Shown: piece by piece, positions 36,124 to 45,301 of the stretch
Layout of the letters: every line of letters begins with the position of its first letter
Numbering within the stretch: position 1 is the stretch's first letter
Assembly: GCF_037963835.1 (NCBI RefSeq)
Contig: NZ_CP150145.1
Location: forward strand, 3,968,001 to 4,032,000
Direction: 5' to 3'
DNA: 64,000 nucleotides
DNA from: Paenibacillus sp. FSL H8-0332
GTDB lineage: Bacteria; Bacillota; Bacilli; Paenibacillales; Paenibacillaceae
Program-made: the position numbers and the translations under genes
Notes under the pieces: generated by a model
Databases searched by the model: none
What the model was told of the DNA's origin: nothing
The model's input: the letters and a program-made list of their open reading frames with translations, nothing else

Positions 36124-36888
36124 TCAGGTGTTAAAACTCAGCAGCAGCGATTTGACTACAAGGTACCAGCCGTCCACCAGCACAAAGAGCATTATTTTGA
36201 AAGGCAAAGATATCATTACCGGCGGCAGCATCATCATCCCCATGGCCATCAGGGTGCTGGACACCACAATATCAATAATAAGAAAAGGTATAAAAATCAT
36301 AAAGCCCATGGTAAAGGCCTTTTTCATCTCACCGATCGCAAAAGCAGGTACCAGTACTGTTAAAGGAATATCATTATAGCTGGCTGGCTTCACTGTAGCG
36401 TTATTGCCGGTATAGTTCATGAACAGCAGCAGGTCCTTCGTGTTCGTCTGCTTAAACATAAACTCCTTAATCGGCTCCTGCGCTTTGTTCAGGGCTTCGC
36501 TCTGGGTCAGAGTGCCCTTCATATAGGGCTGTAAGGCCGTCTCGTTCACGGTTGCCAGGGTTGGGGACATAATGAACAGCGTTAAGAATAGTGCCAGTCC
36601 CACAAGCACCTGGTTCGGTGGCATCTGCTGTGTACCGAGTGAGGTTCTTACGAACCCCAGTACAATCACGATCCGCGTGAAGCTGGTCATCAGCACCAGG
36701 AATGAAGGAGCTATGCTCAGCACCGTTACCAGGAGCAGGATGGATATGGAGCTTGTCCCCCCGCTTGCGGCATCGTTATCACCCACCGAGATGTTGATAT
36801 TAGGAATCGGGTCGGCATGAACCGGATGCAGGAGCAGCACACTGAAAATGCCAAGCAACAGTAAAGAAAGAATCAGCTTTTTTTTCAT
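36124..36888 (-). CDS. fliP: Flagellar export gate protein FliP
   Basis: A 254-aa FliP with a cleavable signal peptide (KKKLILSLLLLGIFSVLLL, then HADP) and four membrane helices. Conserved segments are SFLVLMTSFTRIVIVLGFVRTSLGTQQMPPNQVLVGLALFLT and FMIFIPFLIIDIVVSSTLMAMGMMMLPP. It overlaps fliO by four bases. FliP forms the pentameric ring of the export gate; fliO upstream assists its assembly. Confidence 0.97.
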   Translation of the reverse strand: MKKKLILSLLLLGIFSVLLLHPVHADPIPNINISVGDNDAASGGTSSISILLLVTVLSIAPSFLVLMTSFTRIVIVLGFVRTSLGTQQMPPNQVLVGLALFLTLFIMSPTLATVNETALQPYMKGTLTQSEALNKAQEPIKEFMFKQTNTKDLLLFMNYTGNNATVKPASYNDIPLTVLVPAFAIGEMKKAFTMGFMIFIPFLIIDIVVSSTLMAMGMMMLPPVMISLPFKIMLFVLVDGWYLVVKSLLLSFNT

Positions 36889-37415
36889 AAATCCTCCGAC
36901 TCTTTCTTGAGATCCTCATCCCTGCGCAGTTCCTCCAGCTTCTCTTTGCGCTCAGGCGCCAGGGCAAGCTTGGATTGCAGCGTCTCATAGAAAGACGAAG
37001 TCTCATGAATCTCTATTTCCTCGGACGGCACCTCACCGCGCAGCTTGGACTTGATTTTGGCGACTAGCGGTGCAATGAAGTTGTCCGTTCCTGAGGCCTG
37101 ATCTTCAAAAGCGGATATAATCAGCGCCACCTCTGCAGGATCGGTGATTTTATCCATCATGGAGATGTCATCGCCCACTCCGATCAGATAGAGGCTGCTG
37201 CCCAGCTCAATAATCTGAATCGACTTATTCGGACCAAGCCCCAGCGCACCCAGGGTACGGATGGAACGGCCGCTCATCAGAGTCTGATTGCGGCGTCCCA
37301 GAAAACGGATCAGCAGCACGATAAGGATAATAATGACTGCCAGAAAAAAAACAACCTTCATTAAATTCAGCAGGGCATTACTACTGTCTCCGAGCGTTCC
37401 GGCAGCAAATAACAT
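36885..37415 (-). CDS. fliO: Flagellar biosynthesis protein FliO (FliZ)
   Basis: A 176-aa protein with one membrane helix (~19-38, VVFFLAVIIILIVLLIRFLG) and a basic GRRNQTLMSGRSIRTLGALGLGPNKSIQIIELG segment. This is the FliO/FliZ domain, which helps FliP assembly. The C-terminal tail is charged. It stands between cheY and fliP, where Bacillus has fliZ. The Bacillus FliZ is about 40 residues longer and begins with a signal peptide that is not seen here. Confidence 0.88.
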   Translation of the reverse strand: MLFAAGTLGDSSNALLNLMKVVFFLAVIIILIVLLIRFLGRRNQTLMSGRSIRTLGALGLGPNKSIQIIELGSSLYLIGVGDDISMMDKITDPAEVALIISAFEDQASGTDNFIAPLVAKIKSKLRGEVPSEEIEIHETSSFYETLQSKLALAPERKEKLEELRRDEDLKKESEDL

Positions 37416-37424
37416 ACCTTGTTC

Positions 37425-37790
37425 CTATATACCCAGCGTTTTATTGATAGCTTCAATTACACGGTCAGCCTGGAAAGGCTTCACAATAAAGTCCTTGGCA
37501 CCGGCCTGAATTGCATCAATAACCATAGCCTGCTGACCCATGGCTGAACACATGATAACTTTGGCATTGGCATCCACTTTTTTGATTTCCTTAAGGGCGG
37601 CGATTCCGTCCATCTCAGGCATGGTGATATCCATCGTGATCAGATCCGGACGCAGTTCCTTAAATTTCTCTATAGCCTGTGAACCGTCCTGGGCTTCACC
37701 CACTACCTCAAATCCGTTCTTCGACAAAATGTCCCGGATCATCATTCTCATAAATGCTGCATCGTCCACGATTAGAATTCGGTTAGCCAT
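37425..37790 (-). CDS. cheY: Chemotaxis response regulator CheY
   Basis: A 121-aa single-domain receiver. The acidic pair DD is at 9-10, phosphorylated Asp54 lies in LITMDITMPEMDG, the conserved Ser/Thr position is in MCSAMGQQ, and Lys104 is in DFIVKPF. I chose the ATG at 37790 with GGAGG upstream, giving the standard length. In this group CheY-P binds FliM/FliY at the motor. It is directly after fliY, which can dephosphorylate CheY-P. Confidence 0.96.
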   Translation of the reverse strand: MANRILIVDDAAFMRMMIRDILSKNGFEVVGEAQDGSQAIEKFKELRPDLITMDITMPEMDGIAALKEIKKVDANAKVIMCSAMGQQAMVIDAIQAGAKDFIVKPFQADRVIEAINKTLGI

Positions 37791-37816
37791 TTTTACAAAA
37801 TCCTCCCTAAGTATGC

Positions 37817-39139
37817 TTATTGTAATTTTTGTATACGGTCCCACTGGCTGACGATATCCGTAACGCGGACACCGAAGTTCTCGTCGATAACTACGACTTC
37901 CCCCTTGGCAATGAGCTTGTTGTTAACCAGAATGTCAACAGGCTCACCTGCCAGCTTGTCCAGTTCAATAATTGAACCTTGCGACATTTCCAGAATATCT
38001 TTGATCTGCTTCTGGGTCCTTCCTAATTCTACGGTTACCTTCAGTGGTATGTCCATCAATAAATTTAAATTATTTTCGTCGATATTGCCAAAAGCCCCTG
38101 CACTCAGATTCGCAAATTGTACAGGCTGCACATTCACATTGCGGCCCTGTGCAGGATTCTGCGGCTGAGACTGCGGATAAGGCATTCCCTGCGGCGGCAT
38201 TCCGTAAGGCGGCATACCCGGCATCCCATAGGCCGGCATCCCTGCCGGAGGATAATAATATCCCCCTTCCGGCATTCCCGGATAAGGTGGCATACCCTGA
38301 CCCTGCGGCGGATATTGCGGCGGGTTCCCTCCTGCATCCGGCGCTGGCATCTGCTGCTGTGCTGGAGGCGGTGCGGGGGCAGGCTCTGGTTCTGGTGTTG
38401 CAGCAGGCTTAGGTGTTGATGCAGCAGAGGAGACTGCCGCTTCCTGATCAGCCTGGCTGACATCGCCAAGCAGCATGGTCACCATATCCTTGGCGAATTG
38501 TACCGGCAATAGCTGCATGATGGTGGAATCAATCAGATCGCCGATCTTCAGCCGGAAGGAAATTTGAATCAGGGTCTCATCATCAGGAAGGCTTCCTACC
38601 CCTTCTCCGCTGGACATATTAAGAATGTCGATGCCGGGCGGAGAGATATTGACGAATCTGTTAAAGATCGTCGACATCGAGGTGGCGGACGAGCCCATCA
38701 TCTGATTCATCGCTTCCTGGACGGCACTGATATGAATTTCATTCAGTTCCTCATCTTTGGGCTCACCTTCACCCCCGAGCATTAAGTCGGCAATGACCTG
38801 GGCATCCCTGATTTTGATAACCAGAGAGTTGATTCCCTGGAACCCGTCCACATACTGTACGTGAACAGCCACATGAGGTTTAGGAAAGGCTTCCTCGAAC
38901 TCTCCGCGTGTAATAATGGACACCTTAGGGGTAGTAATGTCTACCTTCTTACCCAGCAGGGTAGAGAGTGCGGTTGCCGCACTTCCGAAAGTGATATTAC
39001 CGATCTCTCCCAGTGCATCCTGTTCAAAAGGTGTTAAGTAATCATCCACGGTCTTCGGTGAAGGAGCCAAATTGCCTTCCGCAGACTGTCTTAGAAGAGC
39101 ATCTATCTCCTCCTGGGACAAATAATCTTTACTCGTCAA
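37817..39139 (-). CDS. fliY: Flagellar motor switch phosphatase FliY
   Basis: A 440-aa switch component. The N-terminal CheY-P-binding helix is YLSQEEIDALLRQ. A CheC-like phosphatase domain follows with two signatures (GEIGNITFGSAATALSTLL and QEAMNQMMGSSATSMS), and a SpoA/FliN domain ends the protein (~350-430). Between them is a ~100-residue linker (237-334) of Pro, Gly, Met, Tyr and Gln. Bacillus FliY is 378 aa. I place the start at TTG 39139 (AAGGGG nine bases upstream), inside the end of fliM. Another in-frame TTG at 39163 is possible, so the exact start is uncertain. Confidence 0.93.
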   Translation of the reverse strand: MTSKDYLSQEEIDALLRQSAEGNLAPSPKTVDDYLTPFEQDALGEIGNITFGSAATALSTLLGKKVDITTPKVSIITRGEFEEAFPKPHVAVHVQYVDGFQGINSLVIKIRDAQVIADLMLGGEGEPKDEELNEIHISAVQEAMNQMMGSSATSMSTIFNRFVNISPPGIDILNMSSGEGVGSLPDDETLIQISFRLKIGDLIDSTIMQLLPVQFAKDMVTMLLGDVSQADQEAAVSSAASTPKPAATPEPEPAPAPPPAQQQMPAPDAGGNPPQYPPQGQGMPPYPGMPEGGYYYPPAGMPAYGMPGMPPYGMPPQGMPYPQSQPQNPAQGRNVNVQPVQFANLSAGAFGNIDENNLNLLMDIPLKVTVELGRTQKQIKDILEMSQGSIIELDKLAGEPVDILVNNKLIAKGEVVVIDENFGVRVTDIVSQWDRIQKLQ

Positions 39140-40127
39140 ACTCTTCAACCCCTTCGCTGACAATCTCGTCTATTTGCACAGCCACACGTTCTTTGATCAT
39201 CCCAGGACTTCCAATGAATTTCAGCTTGTCCCCTACCTTAATCGACAGACCGGAATCCACAGTCTTGTTAAGAGAAATCACGTCACCGACGCTGAGCCCG
39301 AGAAATTCAGCAATAGATAACTTCGATTCCCCCAGCTCAGCCACGATTGGAAGCTGCGCCCGGTGAACCCTTGCCCGGATGGCTTCGAGCTCATCCTCAT
39401 CCCTCACCTTTTTCTCAGAGACAAACCACTGGTGTACGGACAGCCTGGACATGATCGGCTCCAGCACAACGTGGGGGATACAGAGATTGATCATCCCTGT
39501 CGTGTCTCCTATTTTGGTGCTGAGGGAGATCAGGGCAATCGTTTCATTTGGCGATACAATTTGCATAAACTGCGGATTCGTTTCCAGCGCCTCCATCCGG
39601 GGATGGATATCAAGCACCGTCTTCCAGGCTTCCTGCAGACTTTCAAAGCATCTGCTGAAAATCCTCTCCATAATAGTCGTTTCGATTTCAGTCAACGCAT
39701 TAATTTTGGAGGGTGCTATTCCGAAGCCTCCCAAAAGCCGGTCTAGCATGGCAAAAGCGATATTCGGATGCACCTCCATCACCATCCGGCCCTCCAGCGG
39801 CTCGGCCTCAAAAATATTCAATATCGTCATTTTGGGAATGGAGCGGATAAACTCGTCATAAGGGAGCTGCTCTACTTGAACGACACTGATCTGCACGAAG
39901 GTGCGCAATTGGGCCGAAAAGTACGTCGTAAGGTAGCGGGCAAAGTTATCATGAATCCGGGTTAAGCTGCGGATATGATCTTTGGAGAAGCGTACGGCCC
40001 GTTTGAAATCATAAGAGCGGATCTTTTTAGTGGTTTCCTCTTTTTTAAGTTCGTCGGCATCCATTTCACCGGATGAAAGTGCAGCAAGCAGAGCATCAAT
40101 TTCGTTTTGTGATAGTACATCAACCAA
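39129..40127 (-). CDS. fliM: Flagellar motor switch protein FliM
   Basis: A 332-aa FliM of the C ring. The N-terminal VDVLSQNEIDALLAAL is the CheY-P-binding peptide. The middle CheC-like domain (~45-225) has IRSLTRIHDNFARYLTTYFS, and the C-terminal SpoA domain (~250-320) binds FliG/FliY. Two in-frame TTG codons are six bases apart; I chose 40127 because the G-rich site GGGGGGTG then has seven bases of spacing. Its end overlaps the FliY start. Confidence 0.96.
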   Translation of the reverse strand: MVDVLSQNEIDALLAALSSGEMDADELKKEETTKKIRSYDFKRAVRFSKDHIRSLTRIHDNFARYLTTYFSAQLRTFVQISVVQVEQLPYDEFIRSIPKMTILNIFEAEPLEGRMVMEVHPNIAFAMLDRLLGGFGIAPSKINALTEIETTIMERIFSRCFESLQEAWKTVLDIHPRMEALETNPQFMQIVSPNETIALISLSTKIGDTTGMINLCIPHVVLEPIMSRLSVHQWFVSEKKVRDEDELEAIRARVHRAQLPIVAELGESKLSIAEFLGLSVGDVISLNKTVDSGLSIKVGDKLKFIGSPGMIKERVAVQIDEIVSEGVEEFDE

Positions 40128-40167
40128 TTTCAATCACCCCCCCATCAAAGAATTAACCCGCCTGCAG

Positions 40168-40635
40168 CTACATAGATGCCAGTATAAATTTGGTGAATTC
40201 AATCTGGGTGATAGAACCTTCAGTCAAATTCTTATTGATGATGTTCACCAGCTTGCTGCTGAACTGATCTTTGCCGCTGGCCCCATTCAGCTCCTCGGGT
40301 TTGGCATCGGCAATAGCTTTGATAATCAGCGGTGTTATTTTAATTGATTTTATCTTTTCGAATTCTTCCTTGGACGCCGCTGAATCTAATTGAAGCGCGA
40401 TGTCAACTGAAAGGATGTAATCGGGATCAGCAAGATTAGTTTTGATATCCTGGATTTCGGCGGTCATCTCAACAATTTCATCAGCAGTCATCTTCTTCGT
40501 CTCCACGTTCTGGACAGCCTTGCTCACTTCATTCCCATCACCTGGGAAAATTTTGTCCATTAGTAAGAATGCGGCTACTACGATGAGTGTAACGGCCAGC
40601 AAAATCGTGATGAGCCATGGCAGCATCTTTTTCAT
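40168..40635 (-). CDS. fliL: Flagellar basal-body-associated protein FliL
   Basis: A 155-aa FliL with one N-terminal membrane helix (LPWLITILLAVTLIVVAAFLL) and a periplasmic-side domain of the stomatin-like FliL fold (YILSVDIALQLDSAASKEEF). FliL surrounds stator units and affects motor torque. The ATG overlaps the swrD stop by four bases, with GGAGGAG upstream. Confidence 0.93.
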   Translation of the reverse strand: MKKMLPWLITILLAVTLIVVAAFLLMDKIFPGDGNEVSKAVQNVETKKMTADEIVEMTAEIQDIKTNLADPDYILSVDIALQLDSAASKEEFEKIKSIKITPLIIKAIADAKPEELNGASGKDQFSSKLVNIINKNLTEGSITQIEFTKFILASM

Positions 40636-40856
40636 GAAAGCTCCTCCATTGACTGGACTTTAATGGTGGCAGCGTGTATGCCTATGTCCCTGTTATATTC
40701 CTTGATCTTGCTAATGACTTCATCGGCCTTTTCAAGCACGATCAGTCTCTTGCCGGTTACCAGCGTAATATACGTATCCGGTGATTCCTCAACCATTTCA
40801 ACCAGCAGGGCATTCAGCCACATCCCCGCCCCGTTCAATCTTGTTACTGAAATCAT
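40632..40856 (-). CDS. swrD: Swarming motility protein SwrD (FlbD family)
   Basis: A 74-aa FlbD-family protein. The N-terminus MISVTRLNGAGMWLNALLVEMVEESPDTYITLVTGKRLIV is diagnostic. In Bacillus subtilis SwrD increases flagellar torque and is needed for swarming. I chose the ATG at 40856 with AGGAGG six bases upstream; longer readings lack a site. It lies between flgE and fliL, as in Bacillus. Confidence 0.92.
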   Translation of the reverse strand: MISVTRLNGAGMWLNALLVEMVEESPDTYITLVTGKRLIVLEKADEVISKIKEYNRDIGIHAATIKVQSMEELS

Positions 40857-40968
40857 GACAGGCCTCCTAACATAAATAGGGGGAGGAGCTCCTCCCCCAC
40901 GACTGCAATAACATTTCCGCAACAGGCAAAACGTTATTATACAGCAAGTTACATATTGCGGTTCAAAC

Positions 40969-41787
40969 TTAACGCTTCAGATTAACAACTTCCTGCAGTA
41001 CTTCATCGGAAGTGGTGATAATCCGCGAATTCGCCTGGAAACCACGTTGGGTAACAATCATTTCCGTAAATTCGCTGGTCAGATCCACATTGGACATTTC
41101 CAGCTGGCCGGCAACGATAGTACCTGTTCCCACTTCTGGATCATTGGCAGTTGTGGGCTCCAGTGCTCCTTCGGCATTTGCATTTAAGGACATCCGGTAC
41201 AAATTGCCGCCGATCTTCTCAAGCCCCTGGGGATTGCTGACTTTACCCATGCCAATCTGAACACCGGATTCAGTAGTGCCGTCCGCCATCGTCTGCACAA
41301 TCGTTCCGTCACTGGAGATGGAGAATGCCGTAACATCGTCACCGATCTGAATGGGTGCGCCCCCGGAGTCAACGACATGTAAGCCATCCGATGTAATCAG
41401 ATTGCGGCTGGCGTCCACATGAAAATCCCCGGCACGGGTCAGGAACGGTACTTCCTGGTCACCCGTAAGCTTCACCAGAAAGAATCCGTCTCCGTCGATC
41501 CGCAGATCTGTGGGGTTATTCGTTGTCATCGCACTACCAGCTGTGTGCATAGTATCAACGGAACCGATGGATACCCCAAGACCGATTTGCTTGGCATTGA
41601 CACCGCCTTGCCCCTCTTCCCCGGGTGCCGTAACCCCGGAGACGGTCTGACTCATGATATCCTTGAACATCACGCGACCTGACTTGAAGCCGATAGTATT
41701 GACATTCGCAATATTATTACCAATGACATCGAGCTTAGTTTGGAATCCGCGCATACCTGAAACCCCTGAGTACATAGATCTTAACAT
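40969..41787 (-). CDS. flgE: Flagellar hook protein FlgE (FlgG-type length)
   Basis: A 272-aa flagellar rod/hook-family protein. The N-terminus MLRSMYSGVSGMRGFQTKLDVIGNNIANVNTIGFKSGR and the C-terminus LTSEFTEMIVTQRGFQANSRIITTSDEVLQEVVNL are the paired coiled-coil signatures. A FlgE/F/G middle domain lies between. Position after flgD matches the Bacillus hook gene flgE (264 aa), formerly called flgG. By sequence alone FlgG-like is equally fair. GGGAGG precedes the ATG. Confidence 0.9.
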   Translation of the reverse strand: MLRSMYSGVSGMRGFQTKLDVIGNNIANVNTIGFKSGRVMFKDIMSQTVSGVTAPGEEGQGGVNAKQIGLGVSIGSVDTMHTAGSAMTTNNPTDLRIDGDGFFLVKLTGDQEVPFLTRAGDFHVDASRNLITSDGLHVVDSGGAPIQIGDDVTAFSISSDGTIVQTMADGTTESGVQIGMGKVSNPQGLEKIGGNLYRMSLNANAEGALEPTTANDPEVGTGTIVAGQLEMSNVDLTSEFTEMIVTQRGFQANSRIITTSDEVLQEVVNLKR

Positions 41788-41910
41788 TATTAATCGTCCT
41801 CCCGGTTATAGAGTCTTCTGACTCTTAAGAATTGAAAGATAAAGCTGGAGCGGTGGCCGCGTCAGTCGGTCGGCAGCCACTTTCGGCTCTCCAGTAAGGA
41901 CCAGCCGAAG

Positions 41911-42294
41911 TCAAGATATAATTACAGCACTGTCAATCTGCGTAAATACATTGTCTTTCATTGAATTTCCGTCCATCGCTGTAACCACTGTCCGGTTCTT
42001 CACACTTACAATCAATGCCATGTCCTTCATAAGAATCAGAGATTCTTTACTGCCTTTGGCGGCTGCTTTATCTACAGCAGAGGAGATTTGATCCAGTTGA
42101 CTACTGCCAAGCTCGATTCCCCGCTGCTCCAGGCGTTTGGCTGCATGGTTGCTGAACTTCAGCATATTCTTTTGCAGCACACTCTCGAACGAAGCTTCAG
42201 GACTTGGCGAACCCTTAACAGATTGCTGACGCTGCAGAGCGGAAGGGTGTACAGCTGCCGGGTATAACTGTCCGATAGTTAGTCTGTCACTCAT
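41911..42294 (-). CDS. Flagellar operon protein of the TIGR02530 type
   Basis: A 127-aa protein seen in Bacillales and Clostridia flagellar operons next to flgD. The conserved part is FSNHAAKRLEQRGIELGSSQLDQISSAVDKAAAKGSKESLILMKDMALIVSVKNRTVVTAM (about 45-110). It starts with ATG overlapping the flgD stop (ATGA). No catalytic motif is evident. A role in hook assembly is plausible from its position but not shown by sequence. Confidence 0.87.
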   Translation of the reverse strand: MSDRLTIGQLYPAAVHPSALQRQQSVKGSPSPEASFESVLQKNMLKFSNHAAKRLEQRGIELGSSQLDQISSAVDKAAAKGSKESLILMKDMALIVSVKNRTVVTAMDGNSMKDNVFTQIDSAVIIS

Positions 42295-42809
42295 GTTGCT
42301 TCCCCGCTCTCCCCGCCGCTTGTCGCAGTCTCACTGGCTGCCGGAGTCTCGCTGGCCGCTGGTGTCTCGCTACCCGCTGGAGGTGTAGTGCCGGCATTCT
42401 GGATTTGCGAAATATCCGTTAAAGCAATTCGTTCCTTGCCTACCACTGCGTATTGCACGCCGCTGCTGACAACAATCGATTCGACATTGCCTGATTTCGG
42501 CAATTTCGTCTCGGCATCCGTCCAGGTGATATCCTTACCGATCAATCCTGACACAGAGCCAAGAGACTGATTCAGCGCTGTAAGCTGGGTGGATATGTTC
42601 ATAAGCTGTTCTACGGATGAGAACTGAGCCATCTGAGCGATGAATTCCTTATCTTCCATCGGCTGCATCGGGTCTTGATTCTGCAGCTGGGTAATCAGTA
42701 TTTTCAAGAACTGATCCTTGCCCAGTGTAGAAGTGCCTGTTGTCTTGGGTGTCTTATCATTCGCTACATAATTCCATTGATTGCTGTTAGACACGGGATT
42801 CGTTGCCAT
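42291..42809 (-). CDS. flgD: Hook cap assembly protein FlgD
   Basis: A 172-aa FlgD. The N-terminal LGKDQFLKILITQLQNQDPMQPMEDKEFIAQMAQFSSVEQLMNI is the family hallmark. The hook-cap domain is short, as in Bacillus. The C-terminal 30 residues are low-complexity (SETPAASETPAASE), with two near-identical seven-residue units. GAGGTG precedes the ATG. Confidence 0.95.
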   Translation of the reverse strand: MATNPVSNSNQWNYVANDKTPKTTGTSTLGKDQFLKILITQLQNQDPMQPMEDKEFIAQMAQFSSVEQLMNISTQLTALNQSLGSVSGLIGKDITWTDAETKLPKSGNVESIVVSSGVQYAVVGKERIALTDISQIQNAGTTPPAGSETPAASETPAASETATSGGESGEAT

Positions 42810-42836
42810 ATCATTTCACCTCGCTTATCCTGTCGA

Positions 42837-44312
42837 TCAAATCTTGGTTGAGAATCCGCCGCTCTGGTTGCTATCCTGCTGAGCTGCTGACACCCAATCC
42901 TTCCATTCTCCATTAAGTTCTGCGGCTAGCACGGCGTCTGCTGATTCTTCCTGACGTTCCCGCGAACGTCTCCCTTGCTGCTGTCCGCCCGCGCCTGTCT
43001 GCTGACCCTGTTGTCCGGTCCACTGTGACTGAGGGGAGTTGTTATTCTGCGTAACTTCCAAGCGCTCTACCTGAAGTCCCTGGGACTGCAATGCCAAACG
43101 AAGCTGGCTCATCTGCTGCTCAAGCATATCCTTGGTTCCGGCATGCTGGGTCATAAACTGTGCTACCAGATTTCCGTTTTGCATGGTAATCTTCACATCC
43201 ACTTGTCCAAGATTCTCCGGGAATAAAGTAATAGTAGCTTCAGCCACCCCGCCCTTCTTGACAATCTCAAGCTTGCCGCTGATGAATGTGTTCATCTGCT
43301 GGGCGAATTGCTGAACCGGCACTGGCGCTGCTTCCGCCTTCAGCGGTGCAGTAATCCCTTGCCTAAGTGATAATTGGCCGGCAGTTACAACCTCCGGCTC
43401 CGCGGTCGCTGCTTCGCCAGCGGACACCGCCTCCTCGGCAGATAAGGCCTTCTTCATCGGTGCTGCCATTCCTGTGAGCACAGGAGTGGAACTCTCATCT
43501 GCAATTACAGCTTCGGTGGTACCGGCTGCTGCTGCATCCAACATGGAACGAGTGCTAGCTGAAGCCCCCAATAACCTACGGACATCCACTGCCAAATCTA
43601 CTTTGCTATACATTTCCACTTTAGGCTCGGTTCCCGTTGCTTGCTTAAGTGACACTGCTGGAGCATCAACAACTGCTGGAGCCTTGTTAGCCTTGGACTT
43701 GTGATCAACAGGTACGCTCTCCGCCAGAATGGCCGAGAATTGATTCAGAAGAACCGCTCCTTTGGCTGCTGTGTCCTGATCGCCGCTTACTGCAGCAGTC
43801 TGAACCAGTTGAACCAGGCTATTCAGCTCGTCTTGAACGGCGAAGCGCAGGGTCTCAGGACTCTGAGCAAGCGGTGACAAGCTGATAGAAGCGTCCCCAG
43901 CAGTCGCTGCGGCATCCTGTGGACCTGTAGAGATACTGCCGGATACAAAAGCAGATACTTGAAGCAGCCAGCCTTGAAGCGCTGCAATTAGCGCCGGATC
44001 AGCTTCCAGACTGGTGTCCAGCTTCTCTATATCCTGCACAAGACCTTCCAGCAGGTTGGCTTGCTTGACATCTGCACCGCCTGTCTCTTCTTCTCCCTTA
44101 GCCTGTACAGCACTCAAAAGTCCTTGCAGTAATGAAGCCCAATTACCGGATACAGGAGTCTCAGCGCCTTTAACTGCGGTAACTCCTCCCATGCTCTGCA
44201 CAAGTGTCTGGGCAAAAGGTGTCGCCGGGTTAACCGTTCCGGTTGTCCCCGGTGTTGTTCCGCCGGAAGCAGCCGCATTGCCTGCGGTTAAGGTTTGTAG
44301 AATGATACTCAT
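42837..44312 (-). CDS. fliK: Flagellar hook-length control protein FliK
   Basis: A 491-aa FliK. The long Ala/Thr/Ser/Gln-rich N-terminal region (1-~330) acts as the length-measuring part in this family. The C-terminal Flg_hook domain contains ITLFPENLGQVDVKITMQNGNLVAQFMTQHAGTKDMLEQQMSQLRLAL-type sequence around residues 365-420. A Gln/Gly-rich tail follows. GGGAGGTG lies before the ATG. It falls between the MotE-like gene and flgD, as in Bacillus. Confidence 0.93.
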   Translation of the reverse strand: MSIILQTLTAGNAAASGGTTPGTTGTVNPATPFAQTLVQSMGGVTAVKGAETPVSGNWASLLQGLLSAVQAKGEEETGGADVKQANLLEGLVQDIEKLDTSLEADPALIAALQGWLLQVSAFVSGSISTGPQDAAATAGDASISLSPLAQSPETLRFAVQDELNSLVQLVQTAAVSGDQDTAAKGAVLLNQFSAILAESVPVDHKSKANKAPAVVDAPAVSLKQATGTEPKVEMYSKVDLAVDVRRLLGASASTRSMLDAAAAGTTEAVIADESSTPVLTGMAAPMKKALSAEEAVSAGEAATAEPEVVTAGQLSLRQGITAPLKAEAAPVPVQQFAQQMNTFISGKLEIVKKGGVAEATITLFPENLGQVDVKITMQNGNLVAQFMTQHAGTKDMLEQQMSQLRLALQSQGLQVERLEVTQNNNSPQSQWTGQQGQQTGAGGQQQGRRSRERQEESADAVLAAELNGEWKDWVSAAQQDSNQSGGFSTKI

Positions 44313-44335
44313 AATTTTTCACCTCCCTTCAAAAG

Positions 44336-45283
44336 TTACTTTCCGCCCATCAGGCGGTTTACAATCTTGGCAGTCTGCTTGCTGTCTTTCTTCGTCATCT
44401 CCCCCAGAATGGAGGAACGGACCGAGTCACTGACTGTATTCAGTATAGTAATGACCTTATCCGGACTAAGACTGTACATGGAGCCGAGCAGCACTGCCGC
44501 ATCCGCAGCGGGCATGCTGGTGAAGGTCTGCCCAAGCTTCTCCTGATTCAGATTGGCGGAAGGCTTGGGAGTAGCGGTACCCGCCTCCTGCTTCAGCCGG
44601 GATTGCAACGCTGCAATAGCCATATCGGTTGAATTTGTTGTTTCTTTTAGCTTTATGGAGACATCCGCCGCTTTTTTGGGGTCCATTTTTTCCAGGATAG
44701 CCGATTTGCTGGAATTGCTCATCACACTGAAGATTTGAACCATCTCATCGGTAGTCAAATTCTCCATAATCGGTGCCGCTTTGGAGGCTTTCATCCCGGC
44801 ATACAGCTTGGCCAGATCCGTCACTTTCTTCAGATAAGGATCTTCATCCTCTTCGGTGGCTGCTGCCGTTTCAGCGGCGCCCTTTAATTCTTCAACCTGC
44901 TTCTGAAGCGCTTCAGCCTTGCTGACCTCCGCCGCTTTCTCCTCCTCAGCCTTCTTCAGCTTCTCCTCCCCAGCGGTAAGCTGTGCCTTGAGTTCTTTGA
45001 TCGTGCTCGCGGAGCTTGTGGCCTGCTCTTTGCTCTCTGCCGGCGGATTCTCTGCGGTTTCACCTGGCGCTGCCGGGTCCGGCGGCGGATCAGGTACCCA
45101 TTTCTCTATAATAGGAATTTTGTTGGCAATCGCCAGGACGTTGTTGCGGATATCCATATTAAATAGGGTCAACAATACCCCAAGCAGTACAAGCGTGAAA
45201 ATGATTGGAATCATCAAGAACAAAAAACGCTCTAATTTGCCTGCCGACCCTTCATCTTCAAGTTCCATTTGATTATTTGCCAC
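44336..45283 (-). CDS. ylxF: MotE/YlxF-like flagellar protein with MgtE N-type domain
   Basis: A 315-aa protein with one membrane helix (~22-42, LFLMIPIIFTLVLLGVLLTLF), a coiled coil rich in Lys, Glu and Ala (~95-150), and a C-terminal MgtE intracellular N-like domain (~165-310) with two helical repeats such as LTTDEMVQIFSVMSNSSKSAILEKM. It matches YlxF/MotE-type proteins between fliJ and fliK. The start is GTG at 45283, with GGAGGT eight bases upstream. MotE is a chaperone for motor stators in some bacteria; whether this one does the same is unknown. At 315 aa it is longer than Bacillus YlxF. Confidence 0.82.
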   Translation of the reverse strand: MANNQMELEDEGSAGKLERFLFLMIPIIFTLVLLGVLLTLFNMDIRNNVLAIANKIPIIEKWVPDPPPDPAAPGETAENPPAESKEQATSSASTIKELKAQLTAGEEKLKKAEEEKAAEVSKAEALQKQVEELKGAAETAAATEEDEDPYLKKVTDLAKLYAGMKASKAAPIMENLTTDEMVQIFSVMSNSSKSAILEKMDPKKAADVSIKLKETTNSTDMAIAALQSRLKQEAGTATPKPSANLNQEKLGQTFTSMPAADAAVLLGSMYSLSPDKVITILNTVSDSVRSSILGEMTKKDSKQTAKIVNRLMGGK

Positions 45284-45301
45284 TAGCGGAAACCTCCCGG
45301 G

